From Anaerolineae bacterium (GTDB taxonomy: Bacteria > Chloroflexota > Anaerolineae > Aggregatilineales > Phototrophicaceae), in assembly GCA_022843385.1 (NCBI GenBank), contig JALHNT010000041.1, positions 1 to 64,000 of the forward strand: a stretch of DNA of 64,000 nucleotides. The letters are read 5' to 3'. Numbering within the stretch: position 1 is the stretch's first letter; the number at the start of each line of letters is the position of its first letter. A model generated the notes under the pieces. It was not told the origin of the DNA, made no database searches, and saw only the letters and a list, made by a program, of their open reading frames with translations. The translations under genes and the position numbers were made by a program. Shown here piece by piece: positions 1 through 10,000 of the stretch.

Positions 1-616
1 TTGCTTTCATCTCATCCCTGGTCCGTTTGCACTCTTTCTACCCATGAGCCAAAAGTTTACCAAAAGTTCACCCGTAACGGGGAAAATGGGCGTATGCTGA
101 GGGCAAGCAGTCGTCAGTCGATAGTCAATAGAGGAAACACTCATGCCTCGTCACTCGTTACTCGTTACTGACCGAAAGCAAAAAGTCGCAAAATGCACTT
201 TTGACTTTGACGAATTTGACGAATTTTGCACAGATTTGCTCGGTTTTCGCTCTGTGTTCTCTGTGTCCTCTGTGTTCGCATTTCTGTCTTTGTCGTTGTG
301 TCTGTCCGACGACGACGACGACGACACAAAACGGGAGTCTTGCACTTGCAACAGTTGCAACGTTTGAGGGAAAACCAATGTCCATGATTCACGAATTGAA
401 AAATGGAGTGATGCGAATCTGACGAATCTGACGAATCTTGTGAATCAGATAATAGGCCATAGGCTGAAAGCTGATGGCTCCAAGCAGCTTCCGAGCCTGA
501 AGTTCTTTTTGACCACTATCGACTGAAACGAAAATGGGATGACCATCGGCCATCCCATCTTGAGTCGGGTTCCTCACAAGGAGTTGTCCTCACCCACTGG
601 ATGAGGACAACATTTG
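1..616. repeat. Mosaic intergenic repeat region, copy 1
   Basis: No credible gene lies here. The open frames are low-complexity and overlap on both strands. The region is a chain of short words that recur at 21393-21805: A (51-73, starting AAAAGTTTACC), B (105-131, GTCAGTCGATAGTCAATAG), C (200-228, TTTGACGAATTTGACGAA), D (255-277, CTCTGTGTCCTCTGTG), E (282-332, a GAC trinucleotide run flanked by TCTGTCC and ACAAAAC), F (410-447, GAATCTGACGAATCTGACG) and G (461-478, GGCTGAAAGCTGATGGC). Word F is 38 bases long and differs at one base from the second copy. Word order differs between the two loci, so these are separately moving or separately expanding modules and not one duplicated block. Confidence 0.8.
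583..611 (-). terminator. Inverted repeat just past the subtilase stop codon
   Basis: A perfect 10-base inverted repeat (GTTGTCCTCA at 583-592, TGAGGACAAC at 602-611) with a 9-base loop lies 5 bases beyond the subtilase stop codon. There is no T run after it on the minus strand, so it may be a 3'-end stabiliser rather than a classic intrinsic terminator. Confidence 0.45.
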
Positions 617-3600
617 CTACGGTGAGGGCGGCGGTTCTGCCGGCGGTGTGGACTCCGGCGTGACCTCTACTGGTGGCTCGATCACCGGCGGTTGTTCAAC
701 CGGCGGCTCGATCACCGGTGGTTGTTCAACTGGCGGTTGTTCCACCGGTACCGGCTCGGTCGAGCTTTCTTCTTCGTAGCACGGCACACCGATCCGCACC
801 GTCACGTTGGTGAAGGCGGTGCCACCCCGATTATCGCGGATCTTATAATAGAAGATATAGGTCCCGGCGAAACCGGTTGCGGGATAGTAGACGATGGTCG
901 ATGGGCTGATGATCTCGGTATAGCCATCCGGTGGATTGGAACTGGACAAGAACACTTCGATAGGATCCTCATCCGGATCGTAGTCATTGCCCGTCACATT
1001 AATCTGTACCGATGTCTGACCGGCTGCGATGGAAACGCAGTCATCCACAGCGACCGGCGGACGATTGCTGTTGTCTGGTTCGACATGAACGGTCGCATCG
1101 TCAGCGTTGTTCCCGGTATTCAGATCCATCTGATTGGCAGTCACCGATGCTTTGTTGACGATGTCCCCGGCCTGAATGACCTTCACGTCCAGCATGAACA
1201 TCAGCTTCGCGTCATCTGGCAGATTACCCAGTTGGCAGACGATATAGGGCAGGTTACCAATATTGCAGCTCGCGCCTTCCGGCAAACCACTCACGCCGAT
1301 GAAGGACATTCCCGCTGGCAGCAGATCAACAACAGTGACGTTCGTGGCATCTACACCGCCGATGTTTTCAACCGTGATGTCAAAAGTGACGGTTTCACCA
1401 GCAACTGCATACGACGGTCCATCCTTAGTCAGCATCAGATCAATCTGGGGTGCCTGGCCGACTGTCACCCGAACCGTGGCCGTATCGACGCGGGTGCGGC
1501 CATCAGCGACGGTATAGGTGAAGCTCGTCTGACCGCTGGCACCGGTTACCGGGGTGAAGGTGAGCAGGTTGCCATTCTGTGTCACGACGCCCTTGTCGAC
1601 AGGTGGCGCTGTGAAGCTGGTGATGGTTTTCGCCTGACCCAACGGCAGATCATTCGCGGTCGGATCGAAAGTGACCGCTGCATTGAAGGCCGTCACCACG
1701 TCATCGTCGAGCGCGTCGAACGGTGGCAGGGTAATCAGTGCGGTGGCCGAAGCGTTGTTGTTCTCGCCAGTCAAGTCTGGTGTAACTGGTGACGCCACGC
1801 TGACGTCATTTTTCAGCGACTCGGCATAGGGCGCAACCACCGTGACTAGGATCAGCGCTGTCTGGTTCACCGCCATATCTCCCAGCTCGCAGATCCCGGT
1901 CAGGCTGCTGCAGCTACCGAGGTTGGTGGTGATACTCTTGAAGCTCACACCAGTGGGAAGCGTATCAGTGACCTTGACGGCTTGGGCAGTTCCGGGCCCC
2001 AGGTTCTTGACGACCACCTGATAGGCGATGTCACCGCCAACCGGCACTGGCTCAGTTGGGGCGGTCTTGGTCACCTGCAAATCAGCCTGATTGACCGGGA
2101 TAGCGCAGTTGAGCGCCGAGTTGCCGCTGGGGTTGGAGACCGTATTGCTGGCTTTGGTACTGGCAGCCGATGTCACTGGCAGCGTTCCATTGCCGAAGGT
2201 ACAGGCATTGGGGTAGGTCAGCCACAGCGCCGCCAGCGTGCTGAAGTAAGGCGCAGCGAAGGATGTGCCAGCGCCGATGCGGGTGATCTTGCCCTGAGCG
2301 TCAGTTTCAAATGGGAAACCGCCACCGGGAGCCATCGCGTTGCCGTCGTGCGACAGCGGCCACAGGCTGGTGCCGGGGTCGCCAATCGCGGCTGAGATGG
2401 CGAAGCTCTCTGGGAAAGCTGCTGGTTTTAGCGGCGCGCCACCGAACAGGAAGCGGAAGTTGCCAGACGACGCCACCGGGATGACAGCGAAGTTAGTGCT
2501 GGGGTTAGCATCCTGCTGGTCGTTAAAGCTGCGTTGCAGGTAGCCACGCAGCAGCGCCTGCAAACCGGTGATTGGGTCTTCCGAAGCCTTACCCGCCAGA
2601 TAAGCCAGATACTCATCGACGAAATTGGCCGGGATACCCAGCGCCTGATTGAGGTACTGGCTTAAGCCATAGCCCAGCGGCGCTTCGGTGACATTGCCAT
2701 TGGCCGGCGGGACGATGCCACGACGGGCACAATCCTGGGTCGGGTTGGAACTGGCGGTTGCGGTGCGGCCCTTGCCATCCGGCCCCTTGAGCTGCCATAC
2801 CAGATTCTTGCCATCGAACGGAGTGGCGAAGACGAACCGCTGGCGTCCAGCGGCGAAGACGCTCGGTTGGCCGCGACCCTGGGGAGTAGGGTGGAAGCGA
2901 TTATCGCCCCCAACCGGAATGCTGACCGCCACCGGGTTCTTGTTCTCATAACCCCAGTAGGCGATGTAGTTTCCGTAACTGACCTTCTGCACACACTCCA
3001 GCACCGGGCTGACCTGCTTGGTGCGGCTGTTCAGCACCGTGTTGGCCGTGCTGAGGTAGGCGGCATAGCTGAAGTTGTTGGTGACGGTGGTGGTCTGGCC
3101 GGTGCCGGCATCGGTCAGTGTGACATCAGTAGCATCATCGCACGGGACGAGGCCGAAGCTCATGTTGATGACGAAACGCTGAATGCCCTGGGCGGCCAGC
3201 GCATCCACCGCATTGCGAATGGCATTGGCGATGGCATCCGAACGGAAACCGATTGCCTGGCTGCTCATATCGACATTCTGGATGAGGATGTTGGGGGTGC
3301 TGTTCGGGCCATCCTGAGCATCCAGCGCGCTGTACAGGCTGTCAAAAACCTTGCGCACATCCGCCCCGTGAGCAGTCGGGCTGCTGAAATCATCGACCAC
3401 CAGAATAGCGGTGCGGGTGCCGTTATAGCCAGGGCCGCCGGTAATACCTGGCACCTGATTGGTCAGCCAGGCCGGGGTGATGACGTTGTTGGTGATCTGC
3501 GCCACCAGTTGCTCCACGCTGAAGCCGGTGACATTGAAACCCAACTGCGTCACACTGAAGCCAAAGCCGGTGACATTGAAGCCCAACTGGGTGACGTTGA

Positions 3601-3799
3601 AGCCAAAACCAGTGACATTGAAGCCGAAGCCGGTGACGTTGAAGCCCTGTCCGTCTACCTTGTCGGGCGTGACGGCGCAGGCGACTGCGGTTGTCTGTGC
3701 GGCTACCGGGCTGGCACTGCCGTTATAAACAAAAAAGACCAGGAGCAGCGGCACCCAGGTCAACCATCTGAGAATCGAAAAAGGTCTCTTCTCGTGCAT
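617..3799 (-). CDS. Secreted subtilase (S8-like) with DUF11 and cadherin-like repeats
   Basis: This is a 1060-residue exported serine protease-like surface protein. The ATG at 3799 is chosen because GGGGGA lies five bases upstream and a signal peptide follows (MHEKRPF then a hydrophobic stretch ending near AQ at residue 35). The order is: signal peptide; an unusual run of seven-residue GFNVTGF/GFNVTQL repeats (about residues 50-98); a subtilase domain with candidate Asp136/137 (VVDDF), His144 (AHGADV) and Ser513 (GTSFAAP); a DUF11 domain (about 615-715); a cadherin/Big-like domain; a second DUF11; a second Big-like domain; and a proline-rich tail of PPVEQPPVIEPP repeats. The Asp-to-His spacing is short for the family. 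No sortase motif or C-terminal anchor is visible. It has no operon partner. A role in surface protein processing or scavenging is inferred. Confidence 0.85.
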   Translation of the reverse strand: MHEKRPFSILRWLTWVPLLLVFFVYNGSASPVAAQTTAVACAVTPDKVDGQGFNVTGFGFNVTGFGFNVTQLGFNVTGFGFSVTQLGFNVTGFSVEQLVAQITNNVITPAWLTNQVPGITGGPGYNGTRTAILVVDDFSSPTAHGADVRKVFDSLYSALDAQDGPNSTPNILIQNVDMSSQAIGFRSDAIANAIRNAVDALAAQGIQRFVINMSFGLVPCDDATDVTLTDAGTGQTTTVTNNFSYAAYLSTANTVLNSRTKQVSPVLECVQKVSYGNYIAYWGYENKNPVAVSIPVGGDNRFHPTPQGRGQPSVFAAGRQRFVFATPFDGKNLVWQLKGPDGKGRTATASSNPTQDCARRGIVPPANGNVTEAPLGYGLSQYLNQALGIPANFVDEYLAYLAGKASEDPITGLQALLRGYLQRSFNDQQDANPSTNFAVIPVASSGNFRFLFGGAPLKPAAFPESFAISAAIGDPGTSLWPLSHDGNAMAPGGGFPFETDAQGKITRIGAGTSFAAPYFSTLAALWLTYPNACTFGNGTLPVTSAASTKASNTVSNPSGNSALNCAIPVNQADLQVTKTAPTEPVPVGGDIAYQVVVKNLGPGTAQAVKVTDTLPTGVSFKSITTNLGSCSSLTGICELGDMAVNQTALILVTVVAPYAESLKNDVSVASPVTPDLTGENNNASATALITLPPFDALDDDVVTAFNAAVTFDPTANDLPLGQAKTITSFTAPPVDKGVVTQNGNLLTFTPVTGASGQTSFTYTVADGRTRVDTATVRVTVGQAPQIDLMLTKDGPSYAVAGETVTFDITVENIGGVDATNVTVVDLLPAGMSFIGVSGLPEGASCNIGNLPYIVCQLGNLPDDAKLMFMLDVKVIQAGDIVNKASVTANQMDLNTGNNADDATVHVEPDNSNRPPVAVDDCVSIAAGQTSVQINVTGNDYDPDEDPIEVFLSSSNPPDGYTEIISPSTIVYYPATGFAGTYIFYYKIRDNRGGTAFTNVTVRIGVPCYEEESSTEPVPVEQPPVEQPPVIEPPVEQPPVIEPPVEVTPESTPPAEPPPSP
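3506..3652 (-). repeat. 21-base tandem repeat encoding GFNVTGF/GFNVTQL heptads
   Basis: Within the subtilase gene, about seven degenerate 21-base units encode alternating GFNVTGF, GFNVTQL and GFSVTQL. They lie between the signal peptide and the protease domain, where a propeptide would be expected. The third-position variation among units shows an established array rather than a very recent slippage. Confidence 0.8.
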
Positions 3800-4029
3800 A
3801 TTGTTCCCCCAACACTGTGTCCCGCCACCAACGGTTTTCGGGCGACCCAGGGTGACAGGGTTGCCCATCTGGCGGAATGTAAACAATTGACAGCGTTTGT
3901 CACTGCCTGGAATAGTGCATTGGCGGCCTAAAATTGACCTAACATAAACCTTTTGTCCTCAAAGGTTAGGATGTTCATACTCAACATACGCAAAATTCAG
4001 TCATCAGTTTGGGGACTGCGAACTGGGGA

Positions 4030-4371
4030 TCACAGATCGTCCAGTTCGCCTTTTTGCAGGGCCTGTTCAAAGGCACGACCAACCAGCAGGACATGCTCGA
4101 TCCACAGTGCCAGATCGTCTTCGGGCAGCGCTTCCAACAGAGGATTGAGAATGTCATCGGGCAGGCTGTACAGTACTTCGGTAGAGAGGCAGGACATGGC
4201 CTGAATGACCGAATCGCGTGATTCGGGTGGCTCACCTTCCATCAGGCCGCGAAACCAGCGCTCAACAATGGGATGAATTTGCTCACACGATGATCCATCC
4301 CCCAGTTTGCGATTGGCGAGGTCACGAAACTCATCAAGCCAATCGGGCTCAGGCGCGCTGTCATCAGACAT
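4030..4371 (-). CDS. Small acidic hypothetical protein
   Basis: This 113-residue, strongly acidic, probably soluble protein begins MSDDSAPEPDW. A weak ribosome binding site (AGGGA) lies 9-13 bases before the ATG at 4371. The predicted content is mainly helical (WLDEFRDLANRKL, WIEHVLLVG), with no signal peptide, membrane segment or known catalytic motif. I do not recognise the family. It stands alone on the minus strand between the subtilase and the plus-strand signalling block, and codon usage resembles the neighbours, so it is probably real. Confidence 0.6.
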   Translation of the reverse strand: MSDDSAPEPDWLDEFRDLANRKLGDGSSCEQIHPIVERWFRGLMEGEPPESRDSVIQAMSCLSTEVLYSLPDDILNPLLEALPEDDLALWIEHVLLVGRAFEQALQKGELDDL

Positions 4372-4641
4372 GGGTATTTTCCCTGAATAAGATTATTCCT
4401 GATGAATATACTGCAAAAGCGGCAGAGGTGCGACCCACCTGCCGGCTTGTTTCTCTCTCAGTCCAGCCTGTTAGTTATCTGAAGGTTGGAATTACGTGTG
4501 GTTCAGCCTGCAAAACTCAAACTAACCTTAAGCCACCCACATCGTTAGATGGCTATAAAATGAAAGGTGGAGATAATCCTGGTAATGGATAGATTTGTGC
4601 TGTCGCGTCTCTGTACCCTGGCAGCCTGATGAGGAGCAAGC

Positions 4642-6051
4642 ATGACGGCCATGTCCGTTAACCTGAATCAACAACAGAATCTGACCCAGCGTTACAGCCG
4701 GTTAGCGCCTTTAGTGTTCCTGGTGCTGCTGGGATTGAACTTCGGCGTCGGCTTCATTCTGATCAGCCGGCAGCAAAGCGATGCCATCGTCATCAATCTG
4801 GCCGGGCGTCAGCGTATGCTCAGTCAGTTTCTGGCGAAAGAAAGCCTCGAGCTGCTCTATTTCCCCGCGAACACAACCCAGGATCGGTCGGAACTGGCAG
4901 AACGGGCGACGCTCTGGCGGCGCAGTCATTTTGGCCTGCAATTTGGCGATGAGGGCCTGGGTCTGCCCGGCAACAATTCACCGGCTGTCCAAAGCCTGTT
5001 CGCGGAAATCAACCCCGGCTTCGACACCATCTTCAATGCGGCTGTGTGTCTGAGCAGTCCGGAAGCCACTGCTACCTGCACCAGTAACAATGTGCGCGAT
5101 TACATTGATGCCATCCTTGCCAACGAGGGCGACTTCCTGCAAGGGATGGATGCCATCGTCACCCAGCTCCAGATCGAGTCCGCCGGACGTGTCACCGAAA
5201 CCCGTGTCATTCAGGTGATCGTCTTTGTTGTCTCGCTGGCGGTCTATGCGGCGCTGGGCTACTTCGTCTTCCGCCCTGCCACCCAGCAAATCGACGAAAC
5301 TCTTGAGCGCATGGGGCAAACGCGTTCGTCGCTGGAACTCGCGCTGCGTGAATTACAGAACAGCAGCCGCGATCTCGAAGCAGTCGTCGGTGTCGGTACC
5401 CAGGTCGCCTCGATCCTGGAAGTGAACCGCCTCCTCAACGAAGTCTCTGACCTGACCAAAGAACGGTTGCGTCTGTATCATGCCCATATCTACCTGCTGG
5501 ATGAGTCCGGCGACATCCTGCGCCTGACCGCCGGTGCCGGGGCTGTTGGACGGCAGATGGTGGCAGAAAAGCGTTCCATCGCTATTGATAACCCCAACAG
5601 TATTGTCGCCAGCGCCGCCCGCAGCCGCAGGGGTGTGGTCATCAACGATGTCCGCGCTTCGGTCACTTTCCTCCCACATCCGCTGCTGCCGGATACCCGC
5701 GCCGAACTGGCTGTCCCGCTGATCGCGCGTGGCGAGCTGCTGGGAGTGCTGGATGTGCAGAGCAATGAAGTCAATTACTTCACCCAGCAAACGCTGACCG
5801 TTATGGAATTGATGGCGAGCCAGGTGGCTGTCGCTATCAGCAACGCCCGTCTTTATGAATATGCCGAACGCACCAGCCGCCACGAGCGCGCCCTGGGCAG
5901 CATTGATCGCGGCATTCAGAGCGCGGTTGATCTGGACGAAATTCTGCAATCAACTGTGCGCGAACTGGGTAAGGCGCTGCGCGTCCCCCACACCGTCATC
6001 CAGTTGCAGGTCGAACCGAGCAACGGTGAAGTCAAGGAGAATGACAATTGA
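4642..6051 (+). CDS. Membrane sensor with PilJ-type N-terminal domain and cytoplasmic GAF domain
   Basis: This 469-residue inner-membrane sensor starts at an ATG preceded by GAGGAG. Transmembrane segment 1 is at about residues 22-44. The extracytoplasmic domain begins with the PilJ/NarX-like signature AGRQRMLSQ. Transmembrane segment 2 is at about 185-208. A short coiled segment and one GAF domain (about 245-400, HAHIYLLDESGD) follow. There is no HAMP-MCP, histidine kinase, GGDEF or other output domain, so the signal must pass to a partner. The GAF domain closely resembles the last GAF domain of the giant kinase at 7038-12617. The gene overlaps the next one by four bases (TTGA), implying translational coupling. 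The ligand cannot be told from sequence. Confidence 0.85.
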   Translation: MTAMSVNLNQQQNLTQRYSRLAPLVFLVLLGLNFGVGFILISRQQSDAIVINLAGRQRMLSQFLAKESLELLYFPANTTQDRSELAERATLWRRSHFGLQFGDEGLGLPGNNSPAVQSLFAEINPGFDTIFNAAVCLSSPEATATCTSNNVRDYIDAILANEGDFLQGMDAIVTQLQIESAGRVTETRVIQVIVFVVSLAVYAALGYFVFRPATQQIDETLERMGQTRSSLELALRELQNSSRDLEAVVGVGTQVASILEVNRLLNEVSDLTKERLRLYHAHIYLLDESGDILRLTAGAGAVGRQMVAEKRSIAIDNPNSIVASAARSRRGVVINDVRASVTFLPHPLLPDTRAELAVPLIARGELLGVLDVQSNEVNYFTQQTLTVMELMASQVAVAISNARLYEYAERTSRHERALGSIDRGIQSAVDLDEILQSTVRELGKALRVPHTVIQLQVEPSNGEVKENDN

Positions 6052-7031
6052 TAAGGCTGCTTCTAGCCGGAGTTCTGCTACTGCTTACGGCCTGCGGCGT
6101 GAATACGACCGATACGACCTCAGAGTCAGGCCCGTTGCGCATCACCGTTGATCCCTGGCCGGGCTATGGTGCCCTCTATATAGCTGAAGCTCAGGGTTTC
6201 TTTGAACAGGCCGGTCTCAACATCGAGATCACGATCCTGGAGAGCGCCTCCCAATCGGCACAGGCTTTCGCTGAAAAACGCAGCGATGTCGTATTCACGG
6301 TGCTGCCCGATGCGCTGGCGTTGTCGGCGGCTGGCGTCCCGATTCAGGTCATCTGGGCAACCGATACCTCCACTGGTGGCGACGTCCTGATGGCGGCTTC
6401 AGGGATCACCACTGTCGCCGATCTGCGTGGCAAGCGCGTTGCCATGAATTACGGCACCTTCAGCCAGATCTTTGTGGCTGCCGCGCTGGCCCAGGCCGAT
6501 TTGAGCCTGAGCGATGTCACCATCGTCAATATCCCGCCGGAAGGCGTAGCCGATGCCTTGCGCGCCAATCAGATTGACGCCGGTCATACCTACGGCCCGT
6601 ACACAGTGGCCGCCAGCCAGGTGAACGCCACACCCATCCTGACCAGCGCCGACATCCCTGGCGTCATCGTTGACGTCATCGGCGTTCAGACTGAGTTGAT
6701 CGAAGAAGATAGCGATCAGGTACAGGGCTTCGTCAGCGCCATTCGTCAGGCAGTGGAGTGGTGGCAGGCTAACCCGGAAGCTGGCAACCAGATTGTCGCG
6801 GCTCAGATGAATATCCCCCCAGCCGATATGACCGATACCATGACAGGCCTACAACTCTATGGCCTTGAGGATAACTTCAAAATGTTTGATACCACCAACC
6901 CGCAGTCGCTCTACGAGCAGGCGCGCTTTGCAGTGAGTATTTTCAGCGATCAGGGCGTGATCCAGCAGTTGCCCGATATCAGCACCCTGCTCGACAGCCG
7001 CTTCATTCAATCATTAGCCGGTTCACAATAG
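6048..7031 (+). CDS. Solute-binding lipoprotein, NMT1/THI5-like
   Basis: This 327-residue periplasmic-binding-protein-type lipoprotein starts at a TTG that overlaps the previous stop codon and has AAGGAG nine bases upstream. The signal peptide ends in the lipobox LTAC, placing the mature protein on the outer face of the membrane. Family features include DPWPGYGALYIAEAQGFF near the N terminus and the KRVAMNYGTFSQ segment, as in SsuA/ThiY-type binding proteins for sulfonates or pyrimidines. No ABC permease or ATPase is adjacent. It sits between a membrane sensor and a histidine kinase, so a role as ligand-presenting receptor for signalling is inferred rather than transport. The ligand is unknown. 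Confidence 0.85.
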   Translation: MIRLLLAGVLLLLTACGVNTTDTTSESGPLRITVDPWPGYGALYIAEAQGFFEQAGLNIEITILESASQSAQAFAEKRSDVVFTVLPDALALSAAGVPIQVIWATDTSTGGDVLMAASGITTVADLRGKRVAMNYGTFSQIFVAAALAQADLSLSDVTIVNIPPEGVADALRANQIDAGHTYGPYTVAASQVNATPILTSADIPGVIVDVIGVQTELIEEDSDQVQGFVSAIRQAVEWWQANPEAGNQIVAAQMNIPPADMTDTMTGLQLYGLEDNFKMFDTTNPQSLYEQARFAVSIFSDQGVIQQLPDISTLLDSRFIQSLAGSQ

Positions 7032-7037
7032 AGGCCC

Positions 7038-10000
7038 ATGATGCAAGCAACTTCTGAAACCCGGCGCATCCCCTGGCGCTCCAGCATCCAGTGGCAGCTC
7101 ATCCTCTTCTCGCTGCTGGTGGGACTGCTGCCGGTTGCCATTCTGGGAACGATTACCTTCCTGCAAGCTCGTGATGCCCTGCGTCAGCAGGTGAGCGACA
7201 GTGCCAGCGGTGTGGCTGAAGCGGTCGGGCGCGATCTTGATCGTTATCTATTCGAGCGATATGGCGACCTGCAAGTGATGGCTCGCGCCGAAACCATTCG
7301 CAACGTCGAAGACACGCTGGAAGACAAGACCGCCTATCTGCAAACCATCAAAGATACCTACGGCGCGTATGAATCAATCATGCTGCTGACCGGCAATGGT
7401 CGTGTCGTTGGCTCAACCCGTCCCATCACGGGCGACTTCTCGGACGAGGAATGGTTTCAGCAAGCGGTTGCGCTGAATGATACCTATACGACCAGTGTGT
7501 ATTATTCCACCCTCGACCAGCAATATGTCATCACCATCGCCCGCCCGGTCTATGACCTGGAGGATGAATTCATTGGCGTCATTGCAGCCAATATTGACGT
7601 GGATGCGCTGATAAACATCGTCGCCTCGGTCAAAGTAGGCGAGCGCGGAGAAATCACCTTCGTTGATCGGGAAGGGCGCACCATCCTTGATGTTGAAGTG
7701 GCTCACTTGTTTGAGGATGTCAGCGATTCGGTTGCTGTCCAGAATGGTTTGCAGGGTCTATCGGGCAGCGTGATCGAAGTTGGTCACCTGAGCGAAGAAG
7801 TCATTTCCAGCTATATCCCGCTTGCTGGTCTACAGGGATGGATTGCGATTACCCAGCTCCCCCTGGCTGACCTCGACGTCGCCGTCAACGCGCTGGCGAC
7901 CCGCGTCATCGCGCTGGGGCTGGTAACGCTGGTCATCATTACTTTCCTCGTGGTGCTGCTCTCGCAGCGCCTGATCGAACCGATCCGCCAGCTCACCGCC
8001 AGCGCCCGCCAACTCAGCGCCGGTCAGTTTGATGCGCCGATTCTGCTGCAAAGCAACAACGAATTCGGCCAACTGGCCGATACCTTCCGTTCGATGGCTG
8101 GCGAATTACAGGGGATGGTGGCCTCGCTGGAGGCGCGTGTTAATGCCCGCACCCAGGACCTCACCACCACCATCGAAATCGGACGGCTGGCGAACAACAT
8201 CTATGCCGAAGCCGATCTGATGCCGCGCCTGGTGGAATTCATCCGTTCCCGCTTCAATCTCTACTACACCCAGATTTATCTGCTCGACGAAGCCGAGCGC
8301 TTCGCACTGCTGCGGGCGGGCACCGGCGATGCCGGTCAACTGCTGCTGGCGCGCAAGCACCGCCTCGATCTGAGCCAGACCTCGCTGGTAGCACAGGCCG
8401 TCCGCACCGGACAACCGGTGGTGGTCAGCGATACCGCCGAAAATCCCAATCACCTGCCCAATCCATTGCTGCCGGAAACCCGTTCCGAAATCGCCGTCCC
8501 GCTGCGCGTCGGCCCATTGACGCTCGGTGTGCTGGATTTGCAGGCGAACCAACCTGGCACCTTCACCGCTGATAATGCTTCGGTATTCGAGGCGCTGGCG
8601 GGTCAGATCGCTGCTGTTATCCGCGCTGCCCAGGCCTATAGTGAAGCTCAGGCGCAAACCCAACGCGCCCAGCAGGTCACCGAAAGCCTGACTACTGAGT
8701 CCTGGCAGAACTACCTACACCAGGAACAACTCGGTTATGTTTACGATCTGGAGTCGCCGCGCCCCTTCGACGACACGATTACCCCCATCCTGCCAGCCAA
8801 TGCCCGCCGCATCACCCAGCCCATCCGGGTGCGTGGAGCGCAGATCGGCGAACTGGTGGTGGCGGAAAACGATGATCGCCGCGCCCTGGGTGAAGAAGAA
8901 CGCACCCTGATTGAGGATGCCGCCCGTCTGGTTGCCCAGGCTGTCGAACGCTACCGCAGTCTCGATGAAGTCAAACGCTCGGAGCAGGAAACCCGTCGCT
9001 TGCAGCAGTTCCTCGACTCGGTCATCGAAAGTCTGCCGATCATGGTGTTCGTCAAGGACGCCCAGGATCTGCGCTTCATCAGCTTCAACAAAGCCGGCGA
9101 AGAATTGCTGGGCTTCACCCGCGATGCCTTCCTCGGCAAGAACGATTACGACTTCTTCCCGCCTGCCGAAGCCGACTGGTTCACCAACAAGGATCGTGAA
9201 GTGCTGGACGGGAAAGTCCTGGTCGATATTCCCGAAGAGGAAATCCGCACCGCCAGCGGTGAAATTCGCACCCTGCACACCCGCAAAATTCCGATCTTCG
9301 ATGCCCAGGGCAATCCGCAATATCTGGTCGGCATCTCGGAAGACATCACTGAACTGAAGAAATCGGCTGCTGCCCTGGTCGAAAGCGAACGCCGCTTCCG
9401 CCGCATCATCGAAGAAGCCAGCGATGTGGTGTACACCATCAATGCCGAAGGCTTCTTCACCTTCGTCAGCCCGTCCATCATCCGCCTGGCAGAACGCGAG
9501 CCAGAGGAGCTGATGGGCCAGCACTTCACCATTCTCCTGCCCAAGGGCGAGGGGTGGGGTAAACGCCTGATCGAGTTTTATCTGAAGCAACTGACAGATC
9601 GTGAAATCGAGACACGGCTGGAATTCCCGATCCTCAGCAAAAGTGGGCAGCGCAAATGGGTCGATCAGCAGGCGACCATCACCTTTGAAGATGGCAAGCC
9701 CGTCGGTTTCCAGGCGGTCGTCCGCGATGTTACCGAGCGTGTCGAGCAGCGTGAAGCGCTCGACTATGCCCGGCGCCGTGCGGAAATCCTGACCGAGATC
9801 AACAGCGCGCTGTCACAGGCGCAGGATGAGCAGTCCATTCTGGCTGGCATCGCCTTCTTTGCCGAGCGTTACAACCCCAGCTATATGACCCTGCTCTATC
9901 TGGAAAATGATGCGCGCGGCACGCCAGAGACCGCCATCACCGTCTCCAGCCGCCGCAACAACGAACCTGCTCTGGATGAGCCGCTGCTCGGTGTGCCGAT

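Noticed and set aside
143..577. Several short open frames on both strands
   Set aside because: They are low-complexity and made of intergenic repeat words; the Asp and Arg runs come from the GAC repeat.
692..1792. 366-codon plus-strand open frame
   Set aside because: It is antisense to the subtilase C-terminal region and has no binding site or recognisable domain.
3459..3728. Plus-strand frame with a KPVTLKPN repeat
   Set aside because: It is the antisense reading of the GFNVTGF repeats in the subtilase gene.
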